A DNA stretch of 64,000 nucleotides from contig JAFSIC010000020.1 in assembly GCA_017439985.1 (NCBI GenBank), positions 1-64,000 on the forward strand, written 5' to 3'. Position 1 is the stretch's first letter. Every line of letters starts with the position of its first letter. Positions 1 through 7,166 of this stretch are shown here, piece by piece. The DNA comes from Oscillospiraceae bacterium. GTDB lineage: Bacteria; Bacillota; Clostridia; Oscillospirales; Ruminococcaceae. The notes under the pieces are model-generated. The model did not search any database and was not told the origin of the DNA. It saw nothing but the letters and a program-made list of their open reading frames with translations. A program made the translations under genes and the position numbers.

Positions 1-63
1 CTCACGCAGAGCCAGGATTACAGGTTCAATATCTTTGATTTTCGTGTATTTTCTTTTTGACAT
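1..63 (-). CDS. Partial IS transposase orfA-like N-terminus
   Basis: The ATG complement lies at 61-63 and the frame stays open to the window edge. Only 21 residues are visible, beginning MSKRKYTKIKDIEP. This is like the start of small helix-turn-helix orfA proteins of IS3-type elements, which bind the element ends and are made together with an orfB integrase by frameshifting. The catalytic part is not visible, so the family call rests on this short match and on the IS-like end just upstream. The ribosome site is weak. It could instead be another helix-turn-helix protein. Confidence 0.45.
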   Translation of the reverse strand, partial: MSKRKYTKIKDIEPVILALRE

Positions 64-70
64 AGCAATA

Positions 71-102
71 CCCCCTGTGTAGTTATTATCCTACACAGGG
101 GG
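71..102. repeat. Perfect 12-bp inverted repeat in the IS leader
   Basis: CCCCCTGTGTAG at 71-82 and CTACACAGGGGG at 91-102 form a perfect hairpin with an 8-nt loop. On the plus strand a T-run (104-108) follows, so it would act as a rightward terminator. On the minus strand it sits just before the transposase start. IS elements often carry such structures to block transcription from outside; that role is inferred here. Confidence 0.7.
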
Positions 103-158
103 CCTTTTTGTCTATTGTCCGTTTTTACAGGGGCTGTCTACCGTCGGAGCTTCCTTTT

Positions 159-1238
159 TTAATCTTCGTTATGTGCATTGACAGCGGAGGCGATTTCCAA
201 CAGCTGCTTGCGGGAGGAGATGCCTAATTTGCTGTAAATATTTTTGTTGTGATATTTCAGAGTGTTTTCCTTGATGGACAGTTCATCCATGATCTCGCGG
301 CTATTTTTGCCGTTCAAATACAGCTCGTAAATAGAGTGCTCTGTCGGCGTCAGCGTACACAGCTGGGAAGCAAAGAACTCACACTGTGTGCGGAACTGGG
401 CAGATTCATCATCAAAGACAGGAGCCTCATCCACTACCTCCGGCAAAGGCTTTTCCATTGATTCTTCAGGAATCGGGGCTGAAGGAACTTGCTTATCTTC
501 TACACGAAGCAAGGTGATGCACAGCAGGAACAGCTCGCTGATGATGTAGGAAACGGAAAGGAATTCGAAGTCGATCCGTACCAGCTGACCCAGGAGCCAA
601 ACACAGAGATTGACGGTGGTAGCTGCCAGAAGGGATATCGCGTACATTACAGAAGGAATTTTCTTCTTGATGAAAGCATAAAGGATCACTGCGACCATCG
701 CTGCAAAGTAGGACAGCAGGTAATAGAGATACAGCTTATGCCATGGGCCGTAGGTTTTATTCAAAACGGTCACGCCGTTGATAAATTCCAGTGTTACACT
801 GCGATAATAAATGTCCAGATAGCCGGGACTGGCTGCGACCAGAAAGACGAAGCTGCTGATGCCGGTCAAAGCGCAGGTGATCGAGCGCTTGCAGGAACCC
901 AAAGAAACATTGATTACGATCATCAGCATGGCCAGCATCAAGTAGGCAGAACCCAAGTAAGCGATGCGGTTGGCAAGCAGAGCCTCACTGACCGTCATGG
1001 ACAGGGACAGGGTCAAGTATCCGGCGTTGGTCACAAAGACCGCAGAAAACAACAGCAGGAACCAAAGGTCCTTATTCTTTGCCAGACTGCAGTAGCTGCC
1101 GAGCAGAGCAAGAGAAAGAGTTGTGGTAGCTGCATAGATGACAGACAGGCTCATGCTCTTTTCTCCGATCATGTTACATCCGCAAAGAGAGAACAGCAAA
1201 ATACAAAATATCGAAAAGAATGAGAATATTTTCTTCAT
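159..1238 (-). CDS. Membrane-sensor LuxR-family transcription regulator
   Basis: A 359-residue regulator with a membrane N-terminal half and a DNA-binding tail. The start at 1238 is chosen because GGAGG lies just upstream; an earlier in-frame ATG at 1265 has no ribosome site. Residues about 1-245 contain seven or eight hydrophobic segments, like the seven-helix sensor module found on some histidine kinases. After a linker, a LuxR-type helix-turn-helix occupies about 292-350 (LTPTEHSIYELYLNGKN, then the REIMDELSIKENTLKYH region). No kinase or receiver domain is present, so it probably acts as a one-component sensor at the membrane. It is divergent from the envelope operon at 1502, and the spacer holds repeated GGGTGGG boxes, its likely operators. 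An early LFSLCGC looks like a lipobox but more likely belongs to the first helix. Confidence 0.85.
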   Translation of the reverse strand: MKKIFSFFSIFCILLFSLCGCNMIGEKSMSLSVIYAATTTLSLALLGSYCSLAKNKDLWFLLLFSAVFVTNAGYLTLSLSMTVSEALLANRIAYLGSAYLMLAMLMIVINVSLGSCKRSITCALTGISSFVFLVAASPGYLDIYYRSVTLEFINGVTVLNKTYGPWHKLYLYYLLSYFAAMVAVILYAFIKKKIPSVMYAISLLAATTVNLCVWLLGQLVRIDFEFLSVSYIISELFLLCITLLRVEDKQVPSAPIPEESMEKPLPEVVDEAPVFDDESAQFRTQCEFFASQLCTLTPTEHSIYELYLNGKNSREIMDELSIKENTLKYHNKNIYSKLGISSRKQLLEIASAVNAHNED

Positions 1239-1261
1239 GTTTCCTCCATTTTTTATAAAAA

Positions 1262-1371
1262 CCACCCGTTTCCCACCCGTTTTCCCACCCTATTTTGCGT
1301 TTGGGGTGGGGGTCCGACCACCTAAGTGTCTTGTCAGAGGGTGGGGACGGAACAAAAAAAGCCTGTATAAT
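1262..1371 (+). promoter_or_regulatory. Four-box operator and promoter for the envelope operon
   Basis: CCCACCC occurs at 1272-1278 and 1284-1290, and GGGTGGG at 1304-1310 and 1339-1345; a further CCACCCG is at 1262-1268. A TATAAT at 1366-1371 follows the last box, and the expected -35 place holds only GGGACG. That pattern fits an activator-dependent promoter reading right into the gene at 1502. The four boxes and their spacing (12, 20, 35 bases) are repeated at 13703-13775 (12, 19, 35). The binder is inferred to be the divergent LuxR protein. Confidence 0.7.
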
Positions 1372-1501
1372 TGAGAATACAGGACAAATAAATGTTATTT
1401 TTTAAGTCACGGGTGATTATACCACGCTTCATACGGTTTGACAAGTGAAAATTATAATTTAACAAAGAATTTGTGAAAATGTGAAAAAAGGAGGAGTTTG
1501 A

Positions 1502-2611
1502 ATGGCAAGTAATATCACGAGCTACAAATGTCCGGCCTGTACAGGTCCACTGCACTTTTCCGGTGCCAGCGGAAAGCTGGAGTGCGAATACTGCGGCAGC
1601 TCTTACGAGGTTGCCATGATCGAGGAGCTCTATGCGGAGAAGGAACAGAAGGCAGTAGAGGCTCAGCAGAAAATTGACGCAAGAAAAGAACGGGAACAGC
1701 AGGAGGCTGCACAGGCGGGTCTTGACTGGTCTGCGGAAGAGGCGGCAGAATTGAAAGTTTACAACTGTTCCTCCTGCGGTGCAGAGCTGATCTGCGATGC
1801 ATCCACAGCAGCGACCAGCTGTCCTTACTGCGGCAACCCGACGGTCATTCCTTCTCAGTTCAGCGGCGGCTTGAAGCCGGAACTGATCCTGCCGTTTAAG
1901 CTGGACAAAGAGGCAGCGAAGAAAGCGCTGAAAGCATATTATAAAGGAAAGCGACTGCTGCCGAACGCATTCAAAGATGAGAATCACATTGAGGAGATCA
2001 AAGGTGTTTACGTTCCGTTCTGGCTCTTTGACTGCAAAGTCAGCGGCGATGTGACCTACAATGGCACCATCGAGGAAACAAGCAAAGCAGGCGATACGGA
2101 AATCGTCGAAAGCAAACATTATATCATTGAACGGGAAGGCAGTATGGAATTTGAAAAAATCCCGATCGACGCATCGACAAAAATGCCCGATGCACACATG
2201 GATGCCATCGAGCCTTTCGATTATCAGGAGTTCAAGCCGTTCTCCACGGCGTACTTACCGGGCTTCCTGGCGGATAAATACGATGTCAGTCTGGAAGAAA
2301 GCCAAAAACGCGTAGAGGAGCGAGCCAAGAACAGCATGGCCGATGAGCTGGAGCAAACTGTGGAGGGTTACAGTTCCCTGCAGGAGTTCTCCAATCATCT
2401 GGTGGTAGAGGAAGCCAAAGGTCACTATGCATTGCTTCCGGTCTGGATGCTCAGTACCCGCTGGAACGGCGAAAATTATCTCTTCGCCATGAACGGCCAA
2501 ACCGGTAAATTGATCGGTGATCTGCCTGTGGACAAAAAGAAATATTATTCCTACTTTGCCGGAATCGCTCTGCCGCTGGCGGCGCTGATTCTGGGTCTGT
2601 GGTTCCTGTAA
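1502..2611 (+). CDS. Zinc-ribbon membrane protein, YdjG-like
   Basis: A 369-residue protein with two zinc ribbons and one C-terminal membrane helix. The first ribbon (about 9-37) has CPAC and CEYCG; the second (about 86-115) has CSSCG and CPYCG. A lysine/glutamate/glutamine-rich helical stretch separates them. The middle is a mixed globular region, and residues about 348-368 form a hydrophobic tail anchor. Domain order and the following genes match YdjG of Bacillus subtilis, which with YdjH and YdjI supports PspA at the stressed membrane. GGAGG precedes the ATG. It is the first gene of a tightly spaced operon and lies behind the four-box promoter. No pspA is visible in the window, so the partner is unknown. 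Confidence 0.75.
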   Translation: MASNITSYKCPACTGPLHFSGASGKLECEYCGSSYEVAMIEELYAEKEQKAVEAQQKIDARKEREQQEAAQAGLDWSAEEAAELKVYNCSSCGAELICDASTAATSCPYCGNPTVIPSQFSGGLKPELILPFKLDKEAAKKALKAYYKGKRLLPNAFKDENHIEEIKGVYVPFWLFDCKVSGDVTYNGTIEETSKAGDTEIVESKHYIIEREGSMEFEKIPIDASTKMPDAHMDAIEPFDYQEFKPFSTAYLPGFLADKYDVSLEESQKRVEERAKNSMADELEQTVEGYSSLQEFSNHLVVEEAKGHYALLPVWMLSTRWNGENYLFAMNGQTGKLIGDLPVDKKKYYSYFAGIALPLAALILGLWFL

Positions 2612-2624
2612 GGAGGCGAAAGGT

Positions 2625-3401
2625 ATGAAAAAGAAACTGTTTGCAGGAATTCTTGCTCTTGTACTGATGGTTACGTTGGTTTGTCCGGTGCAGGCGGCCT
2701 TTGAGGGTTATGTGATCGATTTGGCCAATGAATTCAGTGATGATGAGCGTGCTTCTCTGACGGAAAAAGCCGAAACCATCAGTGAACAATATGGCTGTGC
2801 AGTTTACTGTGCGGTTCTCGATACCTTGGATGGCTATGAAGCCTGGGAGTACAATCAGGCGCTTCTGGAGCAGCTGGAATTGGGCTACGGCTCCGATCAG
2901 AGCTGTGTGGTCCTGTTGGTTTCCATCGAGGAGCGTGAGTATGATATCATGGCTCACGGTTACGGCAACACTGCCTTCACCGACTACGGAAAAGAAGAAC
3001 TGGCGGATTCTTTCCTGCCGGCCTTCTCGGAAGATCAGTGGTACGAGGGCTTTGAGATCTATCTGGATCAGTGTGAATACTATCTGCAGCAGGCAGCGGA
3101 GGGTACTCCTGTGGACGTGGAGCAGGAGGGCGGAAAAAGCCCGGTTTTCGGTATCTTAACAGGTATCGGTGTTCCTTCTGCAGTTGCTGCTATCATCTGC
3201 TCCGGCTTCAAGAATCAGATGAAAACAGCAAACTTCCAGACCAATGCGAACGCATATAAAGCAGGAAGAGGTCTTGTGCTGACCAAGCGCAAAGATACCT
3301 ATACCCATACGACAAAAGAACAGAAAGCAGTTACCCGTTCCAAATCGGGTGGAACCACAGTCAATGAAAGCGGTTCTTCCCACAAGGGCGGAAACTTTTA
3401 G
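2625..3401 (+). CDS. TPM-domain exported membrane protein, YdjH-like
   Basis: A 258-residue protein with a signal peptide ending near VQAAF (about residue 25), then a TPM domain at about 28-150 that begins VIDLANEFSDDERASL and carries the typical LVSIEEREYDIMAHG strand. One membrane helix follows (about 174-195), then a basic, Ser/Thr/Gly-rich cytoplasmic tail ending in SSHKGGNF. TPM proteins include phosphatase-like and photosystem-repair proteins; here activity is unproven. It starts 13 bases after the YdjG-like gene with a good AAGGAGGCG-type ribosome site nearby. Order and topology match B. subtilis YdjH, so a shared membrane complex with the genes on both sides is inferred. Confidence 0.75.
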   Translation: MKKKLFAGILALVLMVTLVCPVQAAFEGYVIDLANEFSDDERASLTEKAETISEQYGCAVYCAVLDTLDGYEAWEYNQALLEQLELGYGSDQSCVVLLVSIEEREYDIMAHGYGNTAFTDYGKEELADSFLPAFSEDQWYEGFEIYLDQCEYYLQQAAEGTPVDVEQEGGKSPVFGILTGIGVPSAVAAIICSGFKNQMKTANFQTNANAYKAGRGLVLTKRKDTYTHTTKEQKAVTRSKSGGTTVNESGSSHKGGNF

Positions 3402-3415
3402 AAGGAGGACATAGA

Positions 3416-3979
3416 ATGAGTTTATTTGACAAATTGAAACGACAGGCTATCGACGCTGTCAAAGAGGGTGTGAAAAACGCAGCAAACAAAAGCGTTTCCG
3501 TTCCGATCGCAGCAATTCCTGCGAATCTGGACGAGTTCACAGCGTTGCCGCAGGCGGCGTTGACAACACCGTTTGATACAGCGGCTCTGACAGTTGTTGC
3601 CCTCTGCGTTTATCCATACAACAAGGAAGCTTCCATTCAGATGCTCAATCATCTGCGCGGACCTCGCCCGCTGAGCAATCAGGAGCTGAGCTTCATCGCA
3701 GACCGTTTCCGCGACAGCGACTATGTGCCTCGTTCCTACTTTAACGGTGCAACTCCGGACAATGACTACGAGCCGCAGGAACCGTACACCATCGTTGTCA
3801 GCGACGGTCCTTACAGCTATCAGAACGAAGGCTATGCAAAACTGTACATTCGCTCCGGCGGCGCAGATAACCCACGAGAGGTCCTGCTGAGACAGGCGAA
3901 AGACGGCAAGTGGTATCTTTGGGATCAGATGCTCTTAGTGGGCATCCGCCAGCCGGAAAGTTCCAATCCATGGGCATAA
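3416..3979 (+). CDS. Conserved DUF6935-like protein inside the SPFH operon
   Basis: A 187-residue soluble protein with no signal peptide or membrane helix. It starts with an amphipathic lysine-rich helix (about 1-25) and has a compact body with the conserved-looking pieces TPFDTAALTVVALCVY, LRGPRPLSNQEL, YVPRSYFNGATP and KDGKWYLWDQ. I recall this pattern from the DUF6935 family, which has no known function; that assignment is from memory. AGAAGGAGG precedes the ATG. It lies between the TPM and SPFH genes, with 14 and 34 bases of spacing, so it is probably made with them and may be an extra member of the same membrane complex. It is not part of the B. subtilis ydjFGHI set. Confidence 0.6.
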   Translation: MSLFDKLKRQAIDAVKEGVKNAANKSVSVPIAAIPANLDEFTALPQAALTTPFDTAALTVVALCVYPYNKEASIQMLNHLRGPRPLSNQELSFIADRFRDSDYVPRSYFNGATPDNDYEPQEPYTIVVSDGPYSYQNEGYAKLYIRSGGADNPREVLLRQAKDGKWYLWDQMLLVGIRQPESSNPWA

Positions 3980-4013
3980 CAACAAGATAAAATAGAAAAA
4001 GGAGTGCTGATTT

Positions 4014-5468
4014 ATGGGTCTTATTAAAGCTGCAATGGGTTCTCTTAGCGGAGTTCTCGCCGATCAGTGGAAGGAGTATTTCTATTGTGAAGCAATGCCG
4101 GTAGGTACTTTGGTCGTAAAAGGCCGCAAACGTGTAAGCGGTCGTTCCAGTAATACAAAAGGTAACGATAACATTATTTCCAACGGTTCCATCATTGCCG
4201 TTGCTGACGGTCAGTGCATGTGTATCGTGGAGCAGGGCAAGATCGTGGATGTCTGCGCAGAACCGGGCGAATACACCTATGATATGTCCACAGAACCATC
4301 CATCTTCTCCGGTGATTTCGGCGACAGCCTGGCAGAAACTTTCCAGATCCTCGGTAAACGCTTCACCTTCGGCGGCGAAGCTCCAAAGGATCAGAGAGTG
4401 TACTACTTCAACACCCGTGAAATGGTGGGCAACAAATACGGTACCCCATCTCCGGTTCCATTCCGCGTTGTTGACGAGCGTGCAGGCATCGATATCGACG
4501 TTTCTGTTCGCTGCTTCGGTGAATACAGCTTCCGCCTTGCGAATCCAATGGTATTCTACGCAAACGTTTGCGGAAATGTAGCGGAAGATTACGAATTCAA
4601 AGGTTCCGAACTGGAAAGCCAGATGCGCTCCGAGTTCCTGACTCATCTGCAGCCTGCGTTCTATCAGATCGGTTCTGCGGGAATCCGTTATTCCGCAGTG
4701 GTTGGTCACACCAGAGAACTGACCGACGTAATGAAAAAAGAACTGATGCAGGAATGGTTCGAGGACCGCGGTATCGAGGTTCGTAAAGTAGCGATCTCCT
4801 CCATCACTGCAACCGAAGAAGACGAAAAAATGCTGAAAGAAATGCAGCGTAATGCAGCGTTCATGGATCCAAGCCGTGCAGCAGCACATCTCGCAGGTGC
4901 AACTGCTTCTGCAATGCAGACCGCAGCAGCCAATGAAGGTGGTGCAGCAATGGCATTTATGGGCATGAACATGGCTCAGAACGCTGGCGGCATGAATATG
5001 CAGAACCTCTACTCCATGGGTCAGCAGCAACAGCAGGCTCAGCAGGTACAGCAGAGCGTTGTGAATCCGGAAGTGCAGCGTAAAATGGAGACTGGTGAAG
5101 CTGCAATGGGCTGGCAGTGCTCCTGCGGCAACATTGTAACAGGCAAATTCTGCCCGGAATGTGGCTCTAAGAAACCGGAACCGGTACAGAAAGATACCTG
5201 GACTTGCTCCTGCGGTGCCGTAAACAGCGGTAAATTCTGCATGGAATGTGGTCAGCCAAAACCTGCTCCGGTTGCAGATGACAGCTGGACCTGTGCGTGC
5301 GGTGCAGTGAACAAAGGTAAATTCTGTCCGGAATGCGGTGCAAAGAAACCGGCAGCTGCTCCACAGTATAAATGCAGTAAATGCGGTTGGGAACCGGAAA
5401 AAGGCTCTGTACCTCCAAAATTCTGTCCTGAATGCGGCGATCCTTTCGATAACAACGACGTGATTTAA
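4014..5468 (+). CDS. SPFH-domain protein with C-terminal zinc ribbons, YdjI-like
   Basis: A 484-residue cytoplasmic protein of the virion-core/YdjI class of SPFH (band 7) proteins. The SPFH part covers about 20-285, followed by an Ala/Met/Gln-rich linker (about 285-350) with GMNMAQNAGG and a glutamine run. Four zinc ribbons follow: CSCGNIV..CPECG, CSCGAVN..CMECG, CACGAVN..CPECG and a final CSKCGWE..CPECG. SPFH proteins form membrane-associated scaffolds; B. subtilis YdjI places PspA at the membrane. B. subtilis YdjI is shorter, so the ribbon array here is enlarged. The three similar ribbons look like internal duplication. GGAGTG precedes the start, and the gene lies in the operon from 1502. 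Confidence 0.85.
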   Translation: MGLIKAAMGSLSGVLADQWKEYFYCEAMPVGTLVVKGRKRVSGRSSNTKGNDNIISNGSIIAVADGQCMCIVEQGKIVDVCAEPGEYTYDMSTEPSIFSGDFGDSLAETFQILGKRFTFGGEAPKDQRVYYFNTREMVGNKYGTPSPVPFRVVDERAGIDIDVSVRCFGEYSFRLANPMVFYANVCGNVAEDYEFKGSELESQMRSEFLTHLQPAFYQIGSAGIRYSAVVGHTRELTDVMKKELMQEWFEDRGIEVRKVAISSITATEEDEKMLKEMQRNAAFMDPSRAAAHLAGATASAMQTAAANEGGAAMAFMGMNMAQNAGGMNMQNLYSMGQQQQQAQQVQQSVVNPEVQRKMETGEAAMGWQCSCGNIVTGKFCPECGSKKPEPVQKDTWTCSCGAVNSGKFCMECGQPKPAPVADDSWTCACGAVNKGKFCPECGAKKPAAAPQYKCSKCGWEPEKGSVPPKFCPECGDPFDNNDVI

Positions 5469-5484
5469 GGCGGGAGGGATTTCC

Positions 5485-6051
5485 ATGAAATTCTGTGAAT
5501 ACTGTGGTTCTCAGATCGCAGAGAGTGCAAAATTCTGTACTCACTGCGGTGCAAAACAGGAGTCGATCCCGCAGCCTTCTGTTCAAAGTGAGCCACCGGT
5601 TCAGACAACGCCGATTCAAGAACAGACCTCGCAGCAAGCAAACTATCAGGCACCTCAATCCTATACACAAACTGCTCAGCCCAAAACAAACACTTATGCA
5701 CGGGGCGGAGCAGTGCCGATCGAAGCGGAGCCAAAAAAGGGCATGGCAGCATTGGCCTATATCAGCTGGCTCATTATTATTCCGCTGATCGTGGCAAGAA
5801 ACAACGATTTTGCGCGCTTCCATTTGAATCAGGCGCTGAACCTATTCCTCGGCAGTATGCTGCTCAGTGTGCTTTCCAATTTGCTGAGCGGTTTGGTGGA
5901 AGTCTTGGGGATTCTGTCACTTCTGCTTTCGCTGGTCCTCATTGTGATCAATCTTGTCATTTTTGTATTTGGCGTGATGGGTTTGATCAATGCTCTGCAG
6001 GGTAAGAAAAAAGCCCTGCCTCTCATCGGTGGGATCAACCTGCTGAAATAA
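5485..6051 (+). CDS. Zinc-ribbon plus DUF4870-like membrane protein
   Basis: A 188-residue protein. Its N-terminal ribbon (residues 3-24) has CEYCG and CTHCG with a short spacing. A Gln/Pro/Thr-rich linker (about 26-75) leads to a membrane domain of about three helices (about 85-182) with AALAYISWLIIIPL, RNNDFARFHLNQAL and a KKKALPLIGG end, a pattern known from DUF4870/TIC20-like proteins. Sixteen bases separate it from the SPFH gene, and GGGAGG precedes the ATG. Its ribbon resembles those of the gene before it, so it may be the membrane anchor of the same assembly; that link is inferred. Function is unknown. Confidence 0.75.
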   Translation: MKFCEYCGSQIAESAKFCTHCGAKQESIPQPSVQSEPPVQTTPIQEQTSQQANYQAPQSYTQTAQPKTNTYARGGAVPIEAEPKKGMAALAYISWLIIIPLIVARNNDFARFHLNQALNLFLGSMLLSVLSNLLSGLVEVLGILSLLLSLVLIVINLVIFVFGVMGLINALQGKKKALPLIGGINLLK

Positions 6052-6071
6052 AGAGTTCAAGGAGGGGTCAG

Positions 6072-6407
6072 ATGAAGTACATAAAAAAACGGAGCTTGCT
6101 CGCTCTGCTGCTGGCGGCCCTTCTACTGAGCGGCTGCGGGATGCAGAAGTCGGACTTCAGCTCCGAGGAAGCAAAGGAACTTCTCGTGGTTCTGGACGAA
6201 ATTCAGATGCATGAGGAGGAAGGTCTGGTCCTTGCTTCCACAGGAAAAACGATGATACTCCGGGGCAGTTTCAGTCATGTGATCGCCATGGGTCAGTACG
6301 ACGAGGGGCGCTTTGAAGCGGAATATTACTATGCCGCCTCCGAAGACGGTACCCGCTATTACTACGACCCCGAGGGCGATGCCTGGCTGGAGCTTGGCTT
6401 CGGATAA
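6072..6407 (+). CDS. Small lipoprotein
   Basis: A 111-residue protein with a basic start, a hydrophobic signal and a lipobox LLSGCG (cysteine about residue 22), so it is probably a diacylglyceryl-anchored lipoprotein on the outer face of the membrane. The mature part is short, acidic and rich in Glu, Asp and Tyr, with VLDEIQMHEEEG and ending DAWLELGFG. No family is recognised. GGAGG stands before the ATG and the gap to the previous gene is 20 bases, so it is probably the last-but-one gene of the operon from 1502. It may be an outside sensor or binding partner for the SPFH/TPM proteins, but nothing in the sequence proves this. Confidence 0.65.
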   Translation: MKYIKKRSLLALLLAALLLSGCGMQKSDFSSEEAKELLVVLDEIQMHEEEGLVLASTGKTMILRGSFSHVIAMGQYDEGRFEAEYYYAASEDGTRYYYDPEGDAWLELGFG

Positions 6408-6452
6408 AGCACAAAGACAGACCGAAATTCAATGAGAAAGAGGGAGAACTGT

Positions 6453-7076
6453 ATGAAAAAGAACTGGGCAAAATATCTGAGCGTGTTACTGAGTGTTCTG
6501 ATGCTGGTTGCTATGCTGACAGTTGGGGTTAGTGCTTTTGCTAATGATACGGGTACTTTTGATCCTGGTCAGTGGGGTGGAGGCTTCAATGGCCCAACAC
6601 AGGGTGGCTTTAATCCAGCCCCAAATAACCCAACCCCAAGCGACGATTACGAAGAGGAAGAGGACGACAAGATCGACATCGTCGTTCGCAAAAAATGGGT
6701 GGGCGACAATGAGAGCATCCGTCCAAGCGAAGTTCTTGTTCAGCTGATCGAAAACGGCGACACGGTCGGCAAACCGGTTGCCATCAAAGCAAGTAAAGTG
6801 TCCGATAAGAACTGGAAATACACTTGGGAAGGCATGGACGAAGGCAGCGAATACACCATCGTAGAGATCAACACTCCGGAAGGTTACACCTCTGTGGTAG
6901 AACATCTTCGCGGCAACTATTGGACCATCACCAATACCTATAATCCGGCTCCATCCTACAGCAGTGAACCTGCAGTAAAAGGCAACCCTGAGACCGGTGC
7001 AGGCTCTTTCGGCGGCGCAGGTCTGGCTCTGCTGCTTTGCTGTGCAGTTGGCGTAGCTTGCACATCCAGAAAATAG
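6453..7076 (+). CDS. Small NPETG-anchored wall protein with one Cna_B domain
   Basis: A 207-residue surface protein. The start at 6453 (MKKNWAKYL) is chosen because GGGAG stands before it; an earlier ATG at 6432 lacks a ribosome site. A signal peptide ends near VSAFA. A Gly/Pro/Asn-rich linker and an acidic EEEEDD patch lead to one Cna_B-like domain with VVRKKWVGDNESIRPSEV and YTIVEINTPEGY, then ITNTYNP. The C-terminus shows NPETGAGSF, a hydrophobic helix and a TSRK tail, the layout of a sortase anchor with Asn in place of the usual Leu of LPXTG. A hairpin terminator follows. The only sortase gene in the window is in the conjugative element at 50575. Confidence 0.75.
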   Translation: MKKNWAKYLSVLLSVLMLVAMLTVGVSAFANDTGTFDPGQWGGGFNGPTQGGFNPAPNNPTPSDDYEEEEDDKIDIVVRKKWVGDNESIRPSEVLVQLIENGDTVGKPVAIKASKVSDKNWKYTWEGMDEGSEYTIVEINTPEGYTSVVEHLRGNYWTITNTYNPAPSYSSEPAVKGNPETGAGSFGGAGLALLLCCAVGVACTSRK

Positions 7077-7114
7077 TTTTCTCGATTTCAAGTCGAATGA
7101 ACAAAAACTGATGG

Positions 7115-7148
7115 AAAGAGGGCAGAACATCTGTCCTCTTTCTTTTTA
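7115..7148 (+). terminator. Terminator inside the lipoprotein operon
   Basis: AAAGAGGGCAGA (7115-7126) pairs with TCTGTCCTCTTT (7130-7141) with one wobble, followed by a CTTTTTAT run. It separates the NPETG gene from the large lipoprotein and probably ends or weakens transcription of the first operon. Confidence 0.75.
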
Positions 7149-7166
7149 TCAGGAGGGAGAAGATAT

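Larger units (their letters stand above)
1..142 (-). mobile_element. Left end of an IS element (IS3-like), truncated by window edge
   Basis: The minus strand reads, from about position 142 down, a short non-coding leader starting near GTAGACAGCCCC, then a perfect 12-bp hairpin, then the start of a transposase-like gene. GACAGCCCC-type termini followed closely by a small helix-turn-helix orfA are known from IS3-family elements of Clostridia. The outer border (about 139-142) is an estimate, because the other end and any target duplication lie outside the window. The element sits about 17 bp beyond the stop of the LuxR gene, in the same orientation, so insertion just behind that gene is inferred. 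Confidence 0.5.

Noticed and set aside
159..1238. LuxR protein as lipoprotein because of LFSLCGC
   Set aside because: The rest is a multi-helix sensor, and the segment fits as the first membrane helix.
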